Source: Bacteroidota bacterium
GTDB taxonomy: Bacteria > Bacteroidota > Ignavibacteria > Tepidaquicellales > Tepidaquicellaceae
Reading direction: 5' to 3'
Assembly: GCA_023429265.1 (NCBI GenBank)
Contig: JAEYVS010000035.1
Coordinates: forward strand, 1-22,023
DNA: 22,023 nucleotides
In this document: piece by piece, positions 1 to 7,522 of the stretch
How the letters are laid out: each line of letters starts with the position of its first letter
Numbering within the stretch: the first letter of the stretch is position 1
Notes under the pieces: generated by a model
Told to the model about the DNA's origin: nothing
The model's database searches: none
The model's input: only the letters and a program-made list of their open reading frames with translations
Position numbers and translations under genes: made by a program

Positions 1-1272
1 GGTACCAGCTGGTCTTTAACAGGTGGAACATCTGTTTCATTCCAATGGCAGCAAAAAGTAAATCCATCTCCATCAGGTATTGGAAATACTCTTTGTCCTC
101 ACCCAACAAATAGAGATGCAATGTATGTAGTTTATGGTACCACAGTCTACATTAGCTGGGATAGAGGAGAAAATTGGGCTGTTGTTGGAACAATTTCCGG
201 TGGAGGTTCTACACATTCATTTTATGTTAGTCCTGTTGACACAAATATCTGGATAGCTGCAACCACAGGTGGTACGGACAGAGTAACAAGATCTACAAAT
301 TACGGTGCTACATGGACCACAGTTGTTTCAAGAAATTTCAGTAACTACGGACAGCCTCTCGAAATGGATCAAAATGATCCTAATTATTTCTATTTTGCGC
401 CTGATGGAGGTGATTTTTATGTTTCTTCAAATGGTGGTGCAAACTTTTCTATCGTAAGTAATTATAACTTTAGAAGCCCCTGTGACATTATTGTGAAGTG
501 GGGAGATTCTCAGACTATAATAGTTGGCGATGGTGTTACAGGTTCAGGACAGGCTCAATTTATAAAATCCACTAACGGAGGAGTAAACTGGACTGTTTCC
601 AGAAATGCTGGAGCAAGTGAAATCCCTTCAATGTGTAATACTGTTTTTGCTCCTGAAGTTATGTACGGTACTGAATGGAGTGGAGGTACCGTTTACAGAA
701 CTACGAATAGCGGGACTAACTGGGATGTAGCTTCTAATAATGGTCAAAGCGGATGGGCATCTGATATTTGTCGTGAAGACCCAACTATGATTTTAACAGG
801 AAGCTATGGTTCTAATGTTTGGCTATCAACAAATAATGGTGTAAGTTTTCCGTCCATTCAAAATGGTATAAGTGGCTCAGGAGCAGGAATGATTGTTCCC
901 GAAAGAGGTTACTTACTAGATATGAGAACAAGTGCTTTATATAAGCTTCAGATAAGCTATGATGTAATTACGACTGTCGAAGAATTAACAGTTTCTACAA
1001 ATATTCCTGATGCATATTCTTTACAGCAAAATTATCCAAACCCATTCAATCCGTCTACAAAGATCAGATATGACATTGCAAAGAATGGTATTGTAAAGTT
1101 AACTGTATATGACCAGTTGGGAAGACAGGTATCTGAGCTTGTTAACGGTACAAAAAATGCCGGAACTTATGAAGTAGAATTTAATGGCTCAAATTTAGCT
1201 TCGGGTATATACTTCTATAAACTCGAAGTACCGGGTCAAACATTCACAAAGAAAATGATACTTGTGAAGTAG
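1..1272 (+). CDS. Secreted Asp-box beta-propeller protein with T9SS sorting domain (5' end outside window)
   Basis: The reading frame is open from the first base, so the N-terminus and any signal peptide lie upstream; 423 codons are visible. Six Asp-box (BNR, S-x-N/D-x-G-x-x-W/F) motifs recur about every 45 residues. They include SWDRGENW (from nt 154), STNYGATW (292), STNGGVNW (568) and STNNGVSF (826). This pattern is that of sortilin/sialidase-like beta-propellers. From about nt 1018 the protein ends in an 84-residue type A T9SS C-terminal domain with QNYPNPFNPST, a GRQVSEL strand, ASGIYFYKL and a basic KKMILVK tail. By family knowledge the protein is exported by Sec, crosses the outer membrane through T9SS and is attached to or released from the surface. 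Asp-box proteins may be glycosidases or only structural propellers, and no catalytic residues can be assigned. A terminator follows 31 bases after the stop. Confidence 0.9.
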   Translation, partial: GTSWSLTGGTSVSFQWQQKVNPSPSGIGNTLCPHPTNRDAMYVVYGTTVYISWDRGENWAVVGTISGGGSTHSFYVSPVDTNIWIAATTGGTDRVTRSTNYGATWTTVVSRNFSNYGQPLEMDQNDPNYFYFAPDGGDFYVSSNGGANFSIVSNYNFRSPCDIIVKWGDSQTIIVGDGVTGSGQAQFIKSTNGGVNWTVSRNAGASEIPSMCNTVFAPEVMYGTEWSGGTVYRTTNSGTNWDVASNNGQSGWASDICREDPTMILTGSYGSNVWLSTNNGVSFPSIQNGISGSGAGMIVPERGYLLDMRTSALYKLQISYDVITTVEELTVSTNIPDAYSLQQNYPNPFNPSTKIRYDIAKNGIVKLTVYDQLGRQVSELVNGTKNAGTYEVEFNGSNLASGIYFYKLEVPGQTFTKKMILVK

Positions 1273-1303
1273 TATAGAAAATACAACTGAACTTTTATAT
1301 ATT

Positions 1304-1342
1304 AAAAGCTGTATAAGGAATTACTTATACAGCTTTTTTTTT
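1304..1342 (+). terminator. Strong intrinsic terminator after the propeller gene
   Basis: A perfect 14-bp stem (1304-1317 with 1324-1337) has a 6-base loop (GAATTA), and its 3' arm runs into nine T residues (1334-1342). The 5' arm begins with four A residues, so the structure could also end transcripts on the minus strand. Confidence 0.9.
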
Positions 1343-1601
1343 ATACCTTCAACTTAATGCGTATTTTGAAGAAGATTTGGATTGACAATAACCGTAAATA
1401 TTACTACCTTGTATATCGGGAACGTAATTTATTCCATATGCTATCCGGACATATGGTGAAAAAAATTATAATTTACTCAGAATAAGGAAACTATTGTAAA
1501 ATCAATCCCGGATTTCATATCAAATGAATTTATTTCGTAAATATATGTTAAAACAAATAGCGTAAAAATCTACCATATTCTTAATCATCAATCTCTGATA
1601 A
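1343..1601. other. Intergenic spacer without a recognisable gene
   Basis: This AT-rich spacer lies between the terminator and the TPR gene. No plausible coding frame or RNA gene is seen. The only structure noticed is a 7-bp inverted repeat, CCATATG (1434-1440) and CATATGG (1450-1456), separated by 9 bases. The promoter of the TPR gene should lie here, but I could not identify convincing promoter hexamers or a Bacteroidota-type TAnnTTTG element. Confidence 0.6.
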
Positions 1602-2762
1602 ATGCTAAATAAGACAATATTTTCATACTCCGCTAAAACATTTGCCCTGTTTCTTTTTATTGTAATATCCTTGTCCGCTAAATCCGTAAATTCTCAAAGC
1701 AAAGATGAGATTATCCTGAAGGGCATGGATCATATGTACCATATGCGTCTTGACAGCGCAAAAACAGAGTACGATAAGATCATCCGAATGAATCCCAAAG
1801 ACCCAGCGGGATATTTTTATCTTTCTCTTATTGAGTGGTGGAAAATAATCATAGACAAGGATGATGAATCCAATGATTCGAGGTTTTTCTCCGCAGTAGA
1901 TAAGGTAGTGGAGGTATCTGAGGACGCGCTGGACAGGAATGAAGACGACGAGAACGCATTATTTTATAAAGGGGGAGCCATCGGCTACCGCGGTCTGGTT
2001 CATTCATTCAGAGAAAGCTGGCTGAAGGCTGCCGAAGACGGCAGAAAAGCGCTGAGCTTATTCCAGGATGCAGCGGAAATAAACCCGAACAACAAAGAAG
2101 TAATATTCGGGAATGGCATATATAATTACTTTGCGGAATATGTACCTGATAAATACCCGTTCCTTAAGCCACTGCTGATCTTATTTCCAAAAGGGGATAA
2201 GGTAAAAGGGCTGATGCAGATAAAAGAGACAGCAACAAATTCGACTTTCGCTAAGGTAGAAGCAAAGCTGATACTGAGCTATCTTTATCTCAGGTATGAA
2301 AAAAATTATAAAGAATGTGAATTTTATTCCAAGGATCTTTATAATCAATTTCCCGAAAATCCGGTTTTTGCTAAGTATCTGTATAATGCTTATGTAGGGG
2401 ATGCTAAGTTTAATGAAGCGGTAGCGGGGTGGAAACAGGTGCTTCAATATGCCGATGAAAACAGGTTTGGATTTAACAATAAGAGCCTGATACGGGAGGC
2501 AAACTATTATGTTGGGTTTTGTATGATGCATACGGGACAAAATGAGGAATCGTTAAAATATTTGTTGAAATCGGAGCAATTATCCTATGAAATCGACAAA
2601 GGTGAAACAATGATCAAAGCCTTTACCATACTGTGGCTGGGTGTGGTGGACAGCAGGCTGGGGAATAAGGATAAGGCTCGCCAATACTTCGATACAGTGC
2701 TAAAAATGGAGAATTTTGGTGATTCTCACCAGCAGGCGGAAAAATATAGGTCCAGGCTTTAA
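1602..2762 (+). CDS. Exported tetratricopeptide-repeat protein
   Basis: This 386-residue protein begins with a probable signal peptide: Lys near the start, a hydrophobic run at about residues 13-25 and a likely cleavage site near SVNSQ (28-32). The mature part is helical and TPR-like. Examples are residues 33-72 (YDKIIRMNPKDPAGYFYLSL), a repeat with ALSLFQDAAEINPNNKEV near 150-170, and later helices containing LYNQFPENPVFAKYLYNAY. It is probably periplasmic or outer-membrane-associated and acts as a protein-interaction scaffold; no enzyme motif is visible. No SD precedes the ATG. Its base composition looks richer in G+C than that of the preceding propeller gene. It stands alone between a terminator and rpsU, so the context gives no specific function. 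Confidence 0.8.
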   Translation: MLNKTIFSYSAKTFALFLFIVISLSAKSVNSQSKDEIILKGMDHMYHMRLDSAKTEYDKIIRMNPKDPAGYFYLSLIEWWKIIIDKDDESNDSRFFSAVDKVVEVSEDALDRNEDDENALFYKGGAIGYRGLVHSFRESWLKAAEDGRKALSLFQDAAEINPNNKEVIFGNGIYNYFAEYVPDKYPFLKPLLILFPKGDKVKGLMQIKETATNSTFAKVEAKLILSYLYLRYEKNYKECEFYSKDLYNQFPENPVFAKYLYNAYVGDAKFNEAVAGWKQVLQYADENRFGFNNKSLIREANYYVGFCMMHTGQNEESLKYLLKSEQLSYEIDKGETMIKAFTILWLGVVDSRLGNKDKARQYFDTVLKMENFGDSHQQAEKYRSRL

Positions 2763-2820
2763 AGACTATTATTATTGGTAAAATATTAATATATTTATTG
2801 TTCTAAAAATCAATGAGAAA

Positions 2821-2839
2821 GTGAGGTAAATAACAATTG
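2821..2839 (+). promoter_or_regulatory. Shine-Dalgarno and TTG start of rpsU
   Basis: GTGAGGT (2821-2827) is followed 9 bases later by TTG (2837-2839). The five-base GAGGT core can pair with the 16S rRNA tail. It fixes the non-ATG start, because the conserved bS21 N-terminus begins exactly at this TTG. Confidence 0.65.
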
Positions 2840-3034
2840 ATCAAAGTAATCGTACAGGATGGAGAATCCATCGATAAAGCATTAAAAAGATTTAAGAAAA
2901 AGTATGAAAAGGCAGGGATATTAAAGGAATTCAGGAGAAGAAAAGAATACGTTAAGCCTTCGGTACTAAAGAAAATGGAGAAGGAAAGAACTGTCAGGAA
3001 GAAGAGAAGAATCTTAGAAGAAGAGAATAATTAA
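2837..3034 (+). CDS. rpsU: 30S ribosomal protein bS21
   Basis: This small 65-residue, very basic protein matches the bS21 family throughout. It starts MIKVIVQDGESIDKALKRF, continues KKYEKAGILKEFRRRKEYVKPS, and ends in a Lys/Arg-rich helix. bS21 sits on the 30S platform near the 3' end of 16S rRNA and affects initiation. The start is TTG at 2837. It is supported by the conserved N-terminus and by a GAGGT (2823-2827) placed 9 bases upstream, one of the few good SD sequences in this window. A terminator follows 33 bases after the stop, so rpsU looks like an independent transcript or the last gene of one. Length and sequence are normal for the Bacteroidota/Chlorobiota group. Confidence 0.95.
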   Translation: MIKVIVQDGESIDKALKRFKKKYEKAGILKEFRRRKEYVKPSVLKKMEKERTVRKKRRILEEENN

Positions 3035-3067
3035 ATTTTTAATACGTTCCCGTATTCATAGCGGGAT

Positions 3068-3099
3068 AAAACCCACTACATCACGATAGGTGGGTTTTT
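3068..3099 (+). terminator. Intrinsic terminator after rpsU
   Basis: AAAACCCAC (3068-3076) pairs with GTGGGTTTT (3090-3098) across a 13-base loop, and the 3' arm ends in a run of five T residues. It separates rpsU from hpt. Confidence 0.8.
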
Positions 3100-3127
3100 A
3101 CGTTTTAGAAGCAGGCAATCGAGACAG

Positions 3128-3655
3128 ATGGAAACGGTGAACGAAGCAAAATTAACTAAGTTTATTTCTGCTGAAGAAATCTCGGATATTGTCAGGGATA
3201 TTGCTTCACGAATAAATGCAGATTATAAAGGCAGGAACCCTATACTTATCGGGGTCTTAAACGGAGCTTTTGTTTTTTTATCGGATTTGATCAGGGAGCT
3301 GGACATTGAGTGCGAGATAGATTTTTTGAAATTATCGAGCTACGGAAACGAAAAGATCTCTTCAGGTGATGTTACAATTCTTAAGGAGTTAAATTGCAAT
3401 CCCGAGGGAAGAGACATCATCATAATTGAAGACATTGTCGATACCGGCGCTTCCATCGAGTTCATAAAAAAACTTCTTGAGAAAGAGAATCCTGCTTCGG
3501 TTAGATTTGCAACTTTACTTTACAAAAGCAGTAAATGTAATTTAGACTTTGAAATAGACTATAAAGGATTTGAGATTGAGGATAGGTTTTGCGTGGGCTA
3601 CGGTATGGACTGGGCTCAAAAATACAGGAATTTAAAAGATATTTATGTGTTATAG
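3128..3655 (+). CDS. hpt: Hypoxanthine phosphoribosyltransferase
   Basis: This 175-residue purine-salvage enzyme transfers the ribose-5-phosphate of PRPP to hypoxanthine, and usually guanine, giving IMP or GMP in the cytoplasm. The PRPP-binding loop is IIIIEDIVDTGAS (97-109), with the two acidic residues of the family. VLNGAF (43-48) forms the PPi loop and SSYG (70-73) the flexible-loop motif. The C-terminal VGYGMDWAQKYRNL is the family's base-binding end, in which Asp and Tyr/Trp contact the purine. The length is typical. The start ATG at 3128 gives the normal N-terminal alpha-helix; no good SD is visible. The gene sits between the rpsU terminator and ftsH, 24 bases upstream of ftsH, so it is probably cotranscribed with ftsH. 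The hpt-ftsH pairing is common in bacteria. Confidence 0.95.
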   Translation: METVNEAKLTKFISAEEISDIVRDIASRINADYKGRNPILIGVLNGAFVFLSDLIRELDIECEIDFLKLSSYGNEKISSGDVTILKELNCNPEGRDIIIIEDIVDTGASIEFIKKLLEKENPASVRFATLLYKSSKCNLDFEIDYKGFEIEDRFCVGYGMDWAQKYRNLKDIYVL

Positions 3656-3679
3656 CAATCATATAGAAGGGGCATAGAT

Positions 3680-5707
3680 ATGGATAACAATATGCAAAAT
3701 AACAACAACAATAAGAACAATAATAATAAAGACGACTTTAACTGGAACCGTGTGTTTAAGATAGTTCTGGGATGGAGCGCTATACTTATCGGATTTTTCC
3801 TTTTAATGATCTACACAAAAGGCACCGACGCAAAGTACTCCGAGGTCTCTTTTAATAAGTACCAGCAGTTTTTAAGTGAAGGCAAAATACAGAGCGCGAC
3901 CGTAAAGAAATCGGAAGACAATTACGAATTCATCGGGACTCTCAGACAGCCGGAAGCAATCGATGTAAACGGCAAGCCTTACACTATCGATAAATTTAAT
4001 GTATTTCTACCATATACCAATGTAGATGATGCAGTGATCAAATCCTGGAGTGATAAGGGAGTTGATTTCACAATTGAAAAGGATGACGGAGGGTGGCTCG
4101 GACCATTACTGAGCGCATTACCTTGGATATTGATACTGGTTGTATGGATAGTAATTATGCGCAGGATGCAGTCAGGCGGCGGCGGACAAAGAGGAATTTT
4201 TTCCTTTGGTAAGTCTAAGGCAAAAATGCTAACCGAATCTTCCATAAAGGTAACCTTTAAAGATGTTGCCGGAGCAGACGAAGCAAAGCAGGAGCTTCAG
4301 GAAATAATTGAATTCCTGAAGAGCCCGGCGAAATTTCAAAAGCTTGGCGGCAAAATACCGCGCGGAGTGTTATTATTAGGTCCTCCCGGAACAGGAAAGA
4401 CTTTGCTTGCACGGGCAGTTGCCGGTGAAGCAGGCGCACCATTTTTCTCAATCAGCGGCGCTGATTTCGTGGAAATGTTTGTCGGTGTAGGAGCATCCAG
4501 GGTAAGAGACTTATTCGAACAGGGTAAAAAAAATGCACCGTGCATAATATTCATAGATGAGATAGACGCTGTAGGGCGGCACAGAGGGGCAGGAGTAGGC
4601 GGTGGACACGATGAAAGAGAGCAGACTTTGAATCAGCTGCTTATTGAAATGGATGGTTTTGAACAAAATAATGGCGTAATTGTAATAGCATCAACCAACA
4701 GACCTGACATACTTGATCCGGCATTATTAAGACCCGGTAGATTCGACAGGCAGGTAGTGGTCGATAGACCTGACGTAAAAGGTAGAGAAGGAATTCTAAA
4801 GGTACACACCCGCAAGATTCCTCTTTCTAAAGATGTAAAGCTGGAAATAATTGCCAAGGGAACCCCGGGATTTTCCGGAGCTGACCTGGCAAATCTCGTG
4901 AATGAAGCTGCGCTTACTGCCGCGAGACGTGATGCGGATTCAGTGACAATGAATGATATGGACGAAGCTAAAGATAAGGTGATGATGGGTACTGCAAGAA
5001 AGAGCATGATAATCTCTGACTATGAAAAGAAAACGACAGCTTACCACGAAGTCGGACACGTAATCGTGGCAAAAATGATCCCAGAGGCTGACCCCGTTCA
5101 TAAAGTAACCATTATCCCACGCGGAAGAGCATTAGGTGTGACAACTTATCTCCCGATCGATGAGAAACACAGTTACTCTAAAGAACATCTCGAAGCGATA
5201 ATAGCATATGCAATGGGTGGCAGAGCAGCAGAAAAACTGGTGTTCAATGAATATACTACAGGCGCAAGCAATGATATAGAAAGATCCACCGGACTTGCAA
5301 AGAAAATGGTATGTGATTATGGAATGAGTGAAAAGCTTGGTCCTTTAAAATACAGCGAAAGACATGATGAGGTATTCCTCGGAAGAGAAATACAACAAAG
5401 AAGCGACCATAGCGAAGCTACACAGGTATTGATCGATGAAGAAATAAAAAGGATCATTCAAAATGCAATGGATAGAGCTGAAAGAATCCTTAAACAAAAT
5501 GAGAATCTTCTTCATACAATGGCAAATGCTTTGTTGGAAAGAGAAACTCTTGAGTCTGAGGAAATAGACATTCTAATGCGCGGAGAAACATTACCTCCGA
5601 TAGAAAAGAAACCGGAGCCCGTTGCTGAAACTGAAGTATCAGAAAAGAAGAAAAAGAAAAAAGAGGATACTTCATTCTCGCCGGGTGACATTGCACTTGC
5701 AAACTGA
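3680..5707 (+). CDS. ftsH: ATP-dependent zinc metalloprotease FtsH
   Basis: This 675-residue inner-membrane AAA+ protease degrades damaged membrane proteins and short-lived regulators. An Asn-rich cytoplasmic head (1-20) is followed by transmembrane (TM) segment 1 (about 27-46), a periplasmic domain (47-143) and TM2 (about 143-161). The AAA module has Walker A GPPGTGKT (234-241), Walker B IIFIDEID (289-296) and the second region of homology STNRPDILDPALLRPGRFDR (338-357). The peptidase domain carries zinc ligands H456 and H460 in HEVGH, and D532 in GASNDIERST. HEVGH replaces the commoner HEAGH but keeps the HExxH pattern. The C-terminus is charged and Lys-rich (about 643-661). AGAAGGGG (3665-3672) lies 7 bases before the ATG and supports the start. 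A GC-rich hairpin with a T-run follows the gene. Confidence 0.97.
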   Translation: MDNNMQNNNNNKNNNNKDDFNWNRVFKIVLGWSAILIGFFLLMIYTKGTDAKYSEVSFNKYQQFLSEGKIQSATVKKSEDNYEFIGTLRQPEAIDVNGKPYTIDKFNVFLPYTNVDDAVIKSWSDKGVDFTIEKDDGGWLGPLLSALPWILILVVWIVIMRRMQSGGGGQRGIFSFGKSKAKMLTESSIKVTFKDVAGADEAKQELQEIIEFLKSPAKFQKLGGKIPRGVLLLGPPGTGKTLLARAVAGEAGAPFFSISGADFVEMFVGVGASRVRDLFEQGKKNAPCIIFIDEIDAVGRHRGAGVGGGHDEREQTLNQLLIEMDGFEQNNGVIVIASTNRPDILDPALLRPGRFDRQVVVDRPDVKGREGILKVHTRKIPLSKDVKLEIIAKGTPGFSGADLANLVNEAALTAARRDADSVTMNDMDEAKDKVMMGTARKSMIISDYEKKTTAYHEVGHVIVAKMIPEADPVHKVTIIPRGRALGVTTYLPIDEKHSYSKEHLEAIIAYAMGGRAAEKLVFNEYTTGASNDIERSTGLAKKMVCDYGMSEKLGPLKYSERHDEVFLGREIQQRSDHSEATQVLIDEEIKRIIQNAMDRAERILKQNENLLHTMANALLERETLESEEIDILMRGETLPPIEKKPEPVAETEVSEKKKKKKEDTSFSPGDIALAN

Positions 5708-5730
5708 ACAAAAGTAAACTGATCATAATA

Positions 5731-5769
5731 TCCCGACCCCTGATTAACCCCGGGGGCCGGATTTTTTTT
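5731..5769 (+). terminator. Probable terminator after ftsH, abutting the next start codon
   Basis: A GC-rich, imperfect hairpin is formed by CCGACCCC (5733-5740) and GGGGGCCGG (5752-5760), followed by A and eight T residues (5761-5769). The stem has a mismatch or bulge outside the central C4/G4 pairing. The T-run ends only two bases before the ATG of the downstream gene, an unusually tight placement. Confidence 0.55.
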
Positions 5770-5771
5770 GA

Positions 5772-6401
5772 ATGGAAGAAGTCCGAAATAAAATAAGTTT
5801 TGCCAGCGAGCTAAAGAGGAAACTCATTCACATATCCTCCTCCTGGATCGCATTCGCATATCTCTTTTTATCAAAAGACATAATGCTCGTAATTCTTGGT
5901 GCGATTTTTCTCGGGTGCCTTTTATTCGATATCTTCAGAGTTTATTCCAAAGGTTTTAATGAATTCTACCTAAAATATGTAGGTCCGGTTTTACGCAGCC
6001 ACGAATATCATATAAAAAAAATCACATTTACCGGGGCAACCTATCTTATGTTTGCCGCTCTGCTATGCGTTATTATTTTCCCACAGCAGGTAGCCATTGC
6101 AGCCATTTTATTGATGACAATAGGTGACGCGGCAGCCGCAATAATCGGTAAATCATTCGGCAAGGTTAGCATTTTCACTAAAACACTTGAGGGAAGTATT
6201 GCATTTTTCATATCAGGACTTGTAATAGTATTTCTGATGCCAAAAATATCCAATGATCCCAATGAGTTATATGTAGGAATAGCTGCTGTCATACTAACTT
6301 CAATAATCGAAGTTATGCCTTTAAAGCTTGATGATAACATTACAGTTCCAATAGTGTTTGGTCTTTCTTACCTTACATTTTTTAAATTCTTTCTTAATTA
6401 A
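5772..6401 (+). CDS. DGK1/VTE5/SEC59-type CTP-dependent lipid kinase family protein
   Basis: This 209-residue polytopic membrane protein has about six or seven hydrophobic segments (roughly 24-42, 43-55, 88-104, 105-120, 142-156, 165-180 and 190-207). It begins with the ELKRKLIH helix (13-20) typical of the dolichol kinase/phytol kinase/diacylglycerol kinase superfamily, whose members resemble phosphatidate cytidylyltransferase. The CTP-site signature GDAAAAIIGKSFGK (118-131) and KTLEGS (137-142) are present. The family phosphorylates polyprenols, phytol or diacylglycerol using CTP. The substrate here cannot be told from sequence, and automatic annotation may call it phosphatidate cytidylyltransferase. 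No SD precedes the ATG, which sits immediately after a T-run. The next gene, ychF, starts 17 bases after the stop. Confidence 0.82.
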   Translation: MEEVRNKISFASELKRKLIHISSSWIAFAYLFLSKDIMLVILGAIFLGCLLFDIFRVYSKGFNEFYLKYVGPVLRSHEYHIKKITFTGATYLMFAALLCVIIFPQQVAIAAILLMTIGDAAAAIIGKSFGKVSIFTKTLEGSIAFFISGLVIVFLMPKISNDPNELYVGIAAVILTSIIEVMPLKLDDNITVPIVFGLSYLTFFKFFLN

Positions 6402-6418
6402 TTCAATAACACAATAGT

Positions 6419-7522
6419 ATGTCATTTAGATGTGGTATAGTAGGGCTTCCAAATGTAGGCAAGTCCACCCTTTTTAATGCAGTTACTTCTACCCAGAATG
6501 CTGAAGCAGCTAACTATCCCTTTTGTACAATAGATCCAAACACCGGCACCGTTATCGTTCCTGATGAACGGGAAACTAAGCTGGTTGAGATGTATAATCC
6601 CAAGAAAGTTGTCCCTACAACCATAGAATTTGTCGATATCGCAGGATTGGTACGCGGGGCATCAAAGGGTGAAGGTCTGGGAAACCAATTTCTTTCTCAT
6701 ATTCGCGAGGTTGACGCAATAATACATATCGTGAGATGTTTTGAAAATGATAACGTGATACACGTCGATAATAAAGTTGACCCCAAAAGTGACATAGAAA
6801 CAATAGAAACTGAGTTGATACTCAAAGACCTTGAGACGATCGATAAGCGCATTGAAAAATCCGGTAAAGGTGCAAAATCAGGAGATAAGGACGCAAAGAA
6901 AGAAATTGAAATACTGGATGCCTTAAAAGCACATCTAGAGGGTGGACGAATGGCAAAGTATTATACAGATACTCTTGGTAAAGAGCAAATGAACATTGTA
7001 AGGACATTGCATTTACTAACCGATAAGCAGGTAATTTATGTCGCAAATGTCGATGAAGAAGGAATTAATGGAAATCAATACTCAGAAATAGTAAAGGAAA
7101 TTGCAGCAAAAGAAAACGCAAGGTTTTTAATATTGTCAGTTCAGATAGAGTCTGAGATAGCTCAGCTTGAGACTGACGAAGAAAAGAAGGATTTCCTTAA
7201 AGAAATGGGGATAGAAGAATCGGGTCTCACAAGGTTGATAAAGGAAGCATATTCGCTTTTAAATCTCATAACATTTTTTACGGCAGGGGAAAAGGAAGTT
7301 CACTCCTGGACAATAGAAAAGGGGAGTACAGCACCTCAGGCAGCGGGCACAATCCATACAGATTTTGAAAAAGGATTCATCCGCGCGGAGATAATGAAAT
7401 ATGATGACCTGATAAATTTAGGTTCGGAACAAGCTGTAAAGGAAAAGGGATTGCTAAAGGTTGAAGGTAAGGAATATATAGTTCAGGACGGAGATGTTGT
7501 TTACTTCAGGTTTAACGTGTAA
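6419..7522 (+). CDS. ychF: Redox-regulated ATPase YchF (OLA1 family)
   Basis: This 367-residue Obg-related P-loop protein has the normal length for YchF. G1 is GLPNVGKS (9-16), and the G3 segment EFVDIAGLVRGASKGEGLG lies at about 70-88. The usual NKxD of GTPases is replaced by YVANVDEEG near residue 213, the hallmark of YchF/OLA1 proteins, which prefer ATP over GTP. A coiled insertion (about 135-200) and the C-terminal TGS domain follow, the latter beginning near FFTAGEKEVHSWT and ending VQDGDVVYFRFNV. YchF associates with ribosomes and is linked to oxidative-stress control of translation. There is no SD. It is the last plus-strand gene of this block: its TAA ends at 7522 and the convergent feoB stop begins at 7523. 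Confidence 0.97.
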   Translation: MSFRCGIVGLPNVGKSTLFNAVTSTQNAEAANYPFCTIDPNTGTVIVPDERETKLVEMYNPKKVVPTTIEFVDIAGLVRGASKGEGLGNQFLSHIREVDAIIHIVRCFENDNVIHVDNKVDPKSDIETIETELILKDLETIDKRIEKSGKGAKSGDKDAKKEIEILDALKAHLEGGRMAKYYTDTLGKEQMNIVRTLHLLTDKQVIYVANVDEEGINGNQYSEIVKEIAAKENARFLILSVQIESEIAQLETDEEKKDFLKEMGIEESGLTRLIKEAYSLLNLITFFTAGEKEVHSWTIEKGSTAPQAAGTIHTDFEKGFIRAEIMKYDDLINLGSEQAVKEKGLLKVEGKEYIVQDGDVVYFRFNV

